Assembly (NCBI GenBank): GCA_001871685.1 | Contig: MNVK01000079.1 | Span: 1 to 12,056 of the forward strand | Direction: 5' to 3' | Length of the DNA: 12,056 nt | From: Nitrospirae bacterium CG1_02_44_142 | GTDB taxonomy: Bacteria; Nitrospirota; Thermodesulfovibrionia; Thermodesulfovibrionales; UBA1546 | Shown here: one piece after another, positions 11,816-12,056 of the stretch | Position numbering within the stretch: position 1 is the first letter of the stretch | How the letters are laid out: each line of letters begins with the position of its first letter | Position numbers and translations under genes: made by a program | The notes under the pieces: model-generated | What the model was told of the DNA's origin: nothing | The model's input: only the letters and a program-made list of their open reading frames with translations | Databases searched by the model: none

Positions 11816-12056
11816 ATGAAAACCGTGAAAAAACTTACCCACATAGACGAAAAAGGCAGGCCCAAGATGGTTGATGTAGGTTCAAAACCGTTGACTGAAA
11901 GAATGGCTGTTGCAAGAGGCTCTGTCTATATGAAAAAAGAGACCTTCAACCTTATAAAATCCGGCAATGTTTCAAAAGGCGATGTCCTGAATGTCGCAAA
12001 GCTTGCAGGTATTATGGCTGCAAAAAAGACGTCCGAGATTATTCCTCTCTGCCATC
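11816..12056 (+). CDS. moaC: Cyclic pyranopterin monophosphate synthase MoaC (5' part)
   Basis: Eighty codons are visible before the window ends. The peptide KKLTHIDEKGRPKMVDVGSKPLTERMAVARGSVYM and the segment GDVLNVAKLAGIMAAKKTSEIIPLCH are the classical MoaC start and its conserved KTSEIIPLCHP motif, which holds an active-site histidine. MoaC works with the radical SAM enzyme MoaA to make cyclic pyranopterin monophosphate, the first intermediate of molybdenum cofactor. A MoaC protein is about 160 residues, so half is missing through the window edge, not by damage. The ATG at 11816 lacks a good Shine-Dalgarno (only GAG nearby). No molybdenum-cofactor riboswitch is seen in the 214-base spacer shared with the divergent ATPase gene. 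Confidence 0.95.
   Translation, partial: MKTVKKLTHIDEKGRPKMVDVGSKPLTERMAVARGSVYMKKETFNLIKSGNVSKGDVLNVAKLAGIMAAKKTSEIIPLCH

Overview
The window looks like chromosome from a diderm (Gram-negative-type) bacterium. It encodes BamA and a Skp/OmpH periplasmic chaperone, both needed for an outer membrane, next to ordinary housekeeping genes. The TPR + roadblock pair, the AmrS radical SAM protein, the single-cluster ferredoxin, the PilZ protein and the interspersed hairpin repeats together suggest an uncultured anaerobic lineage such as Nitrospirota or a former deltaproteobacterial group. That placement is inference from gene content only. Base composition looks mid-range (I did not compute it).

Layout. 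1-36: end of an unidentified gene. 36-102: AT-rich repeat. 113-187: tRNA-Thr(CGT). 264-302: bidirectional terminator shared with the convergent cold-shock gene (csp, minus, 306-506). 586-3493 (minus): bamA then skp, the outer-membrane protein assembly pair. 3494-3782: divergent spacer holding a mobile-type palindromic repeat. 3783-4712 (plus): RluD-type pseudouridine synthase, whose stop codon overlaps that of the convergent roadblock gene. 4709-7205 (minus): likely operon amrS - TPR protein - roadblock/MglB-like protein. 7283-9657 (plus): fmdB-type zinc ribbon, dapF, PilZ protein and dapA, joining lysine/peptidoglycan precursor synthesis with a probable c-di-GMP receptor. 9668-11601 (minus): ferredoxin, orphan receiver protein and a DUF4143-type ATPase. 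11816-12056 (plus): 5' part of moaC (molybdenum cofactor).

I found no defence system, CRISPR array or insertion sequence. Two patterns stand out. First, at least six short repeat-like or hairpin elements of different types are scattered through the window. Three appear to lie in frame inside genes: two in dapF and one in the TPR protein gene. One of them puts four 7-base homopolymer tracts into an essential-type gene. Second, four genes without a Shine-Dalgarno sequence (amrS, the ferredoxin, the receiver gene and moaC) have a promoter-like -10 hexamer 6 to 8 bases before their ATG. This predicts leaderless or near-leaderless mRNAs, while most other genes in the window have clear Shine-Dalgarno sequences.
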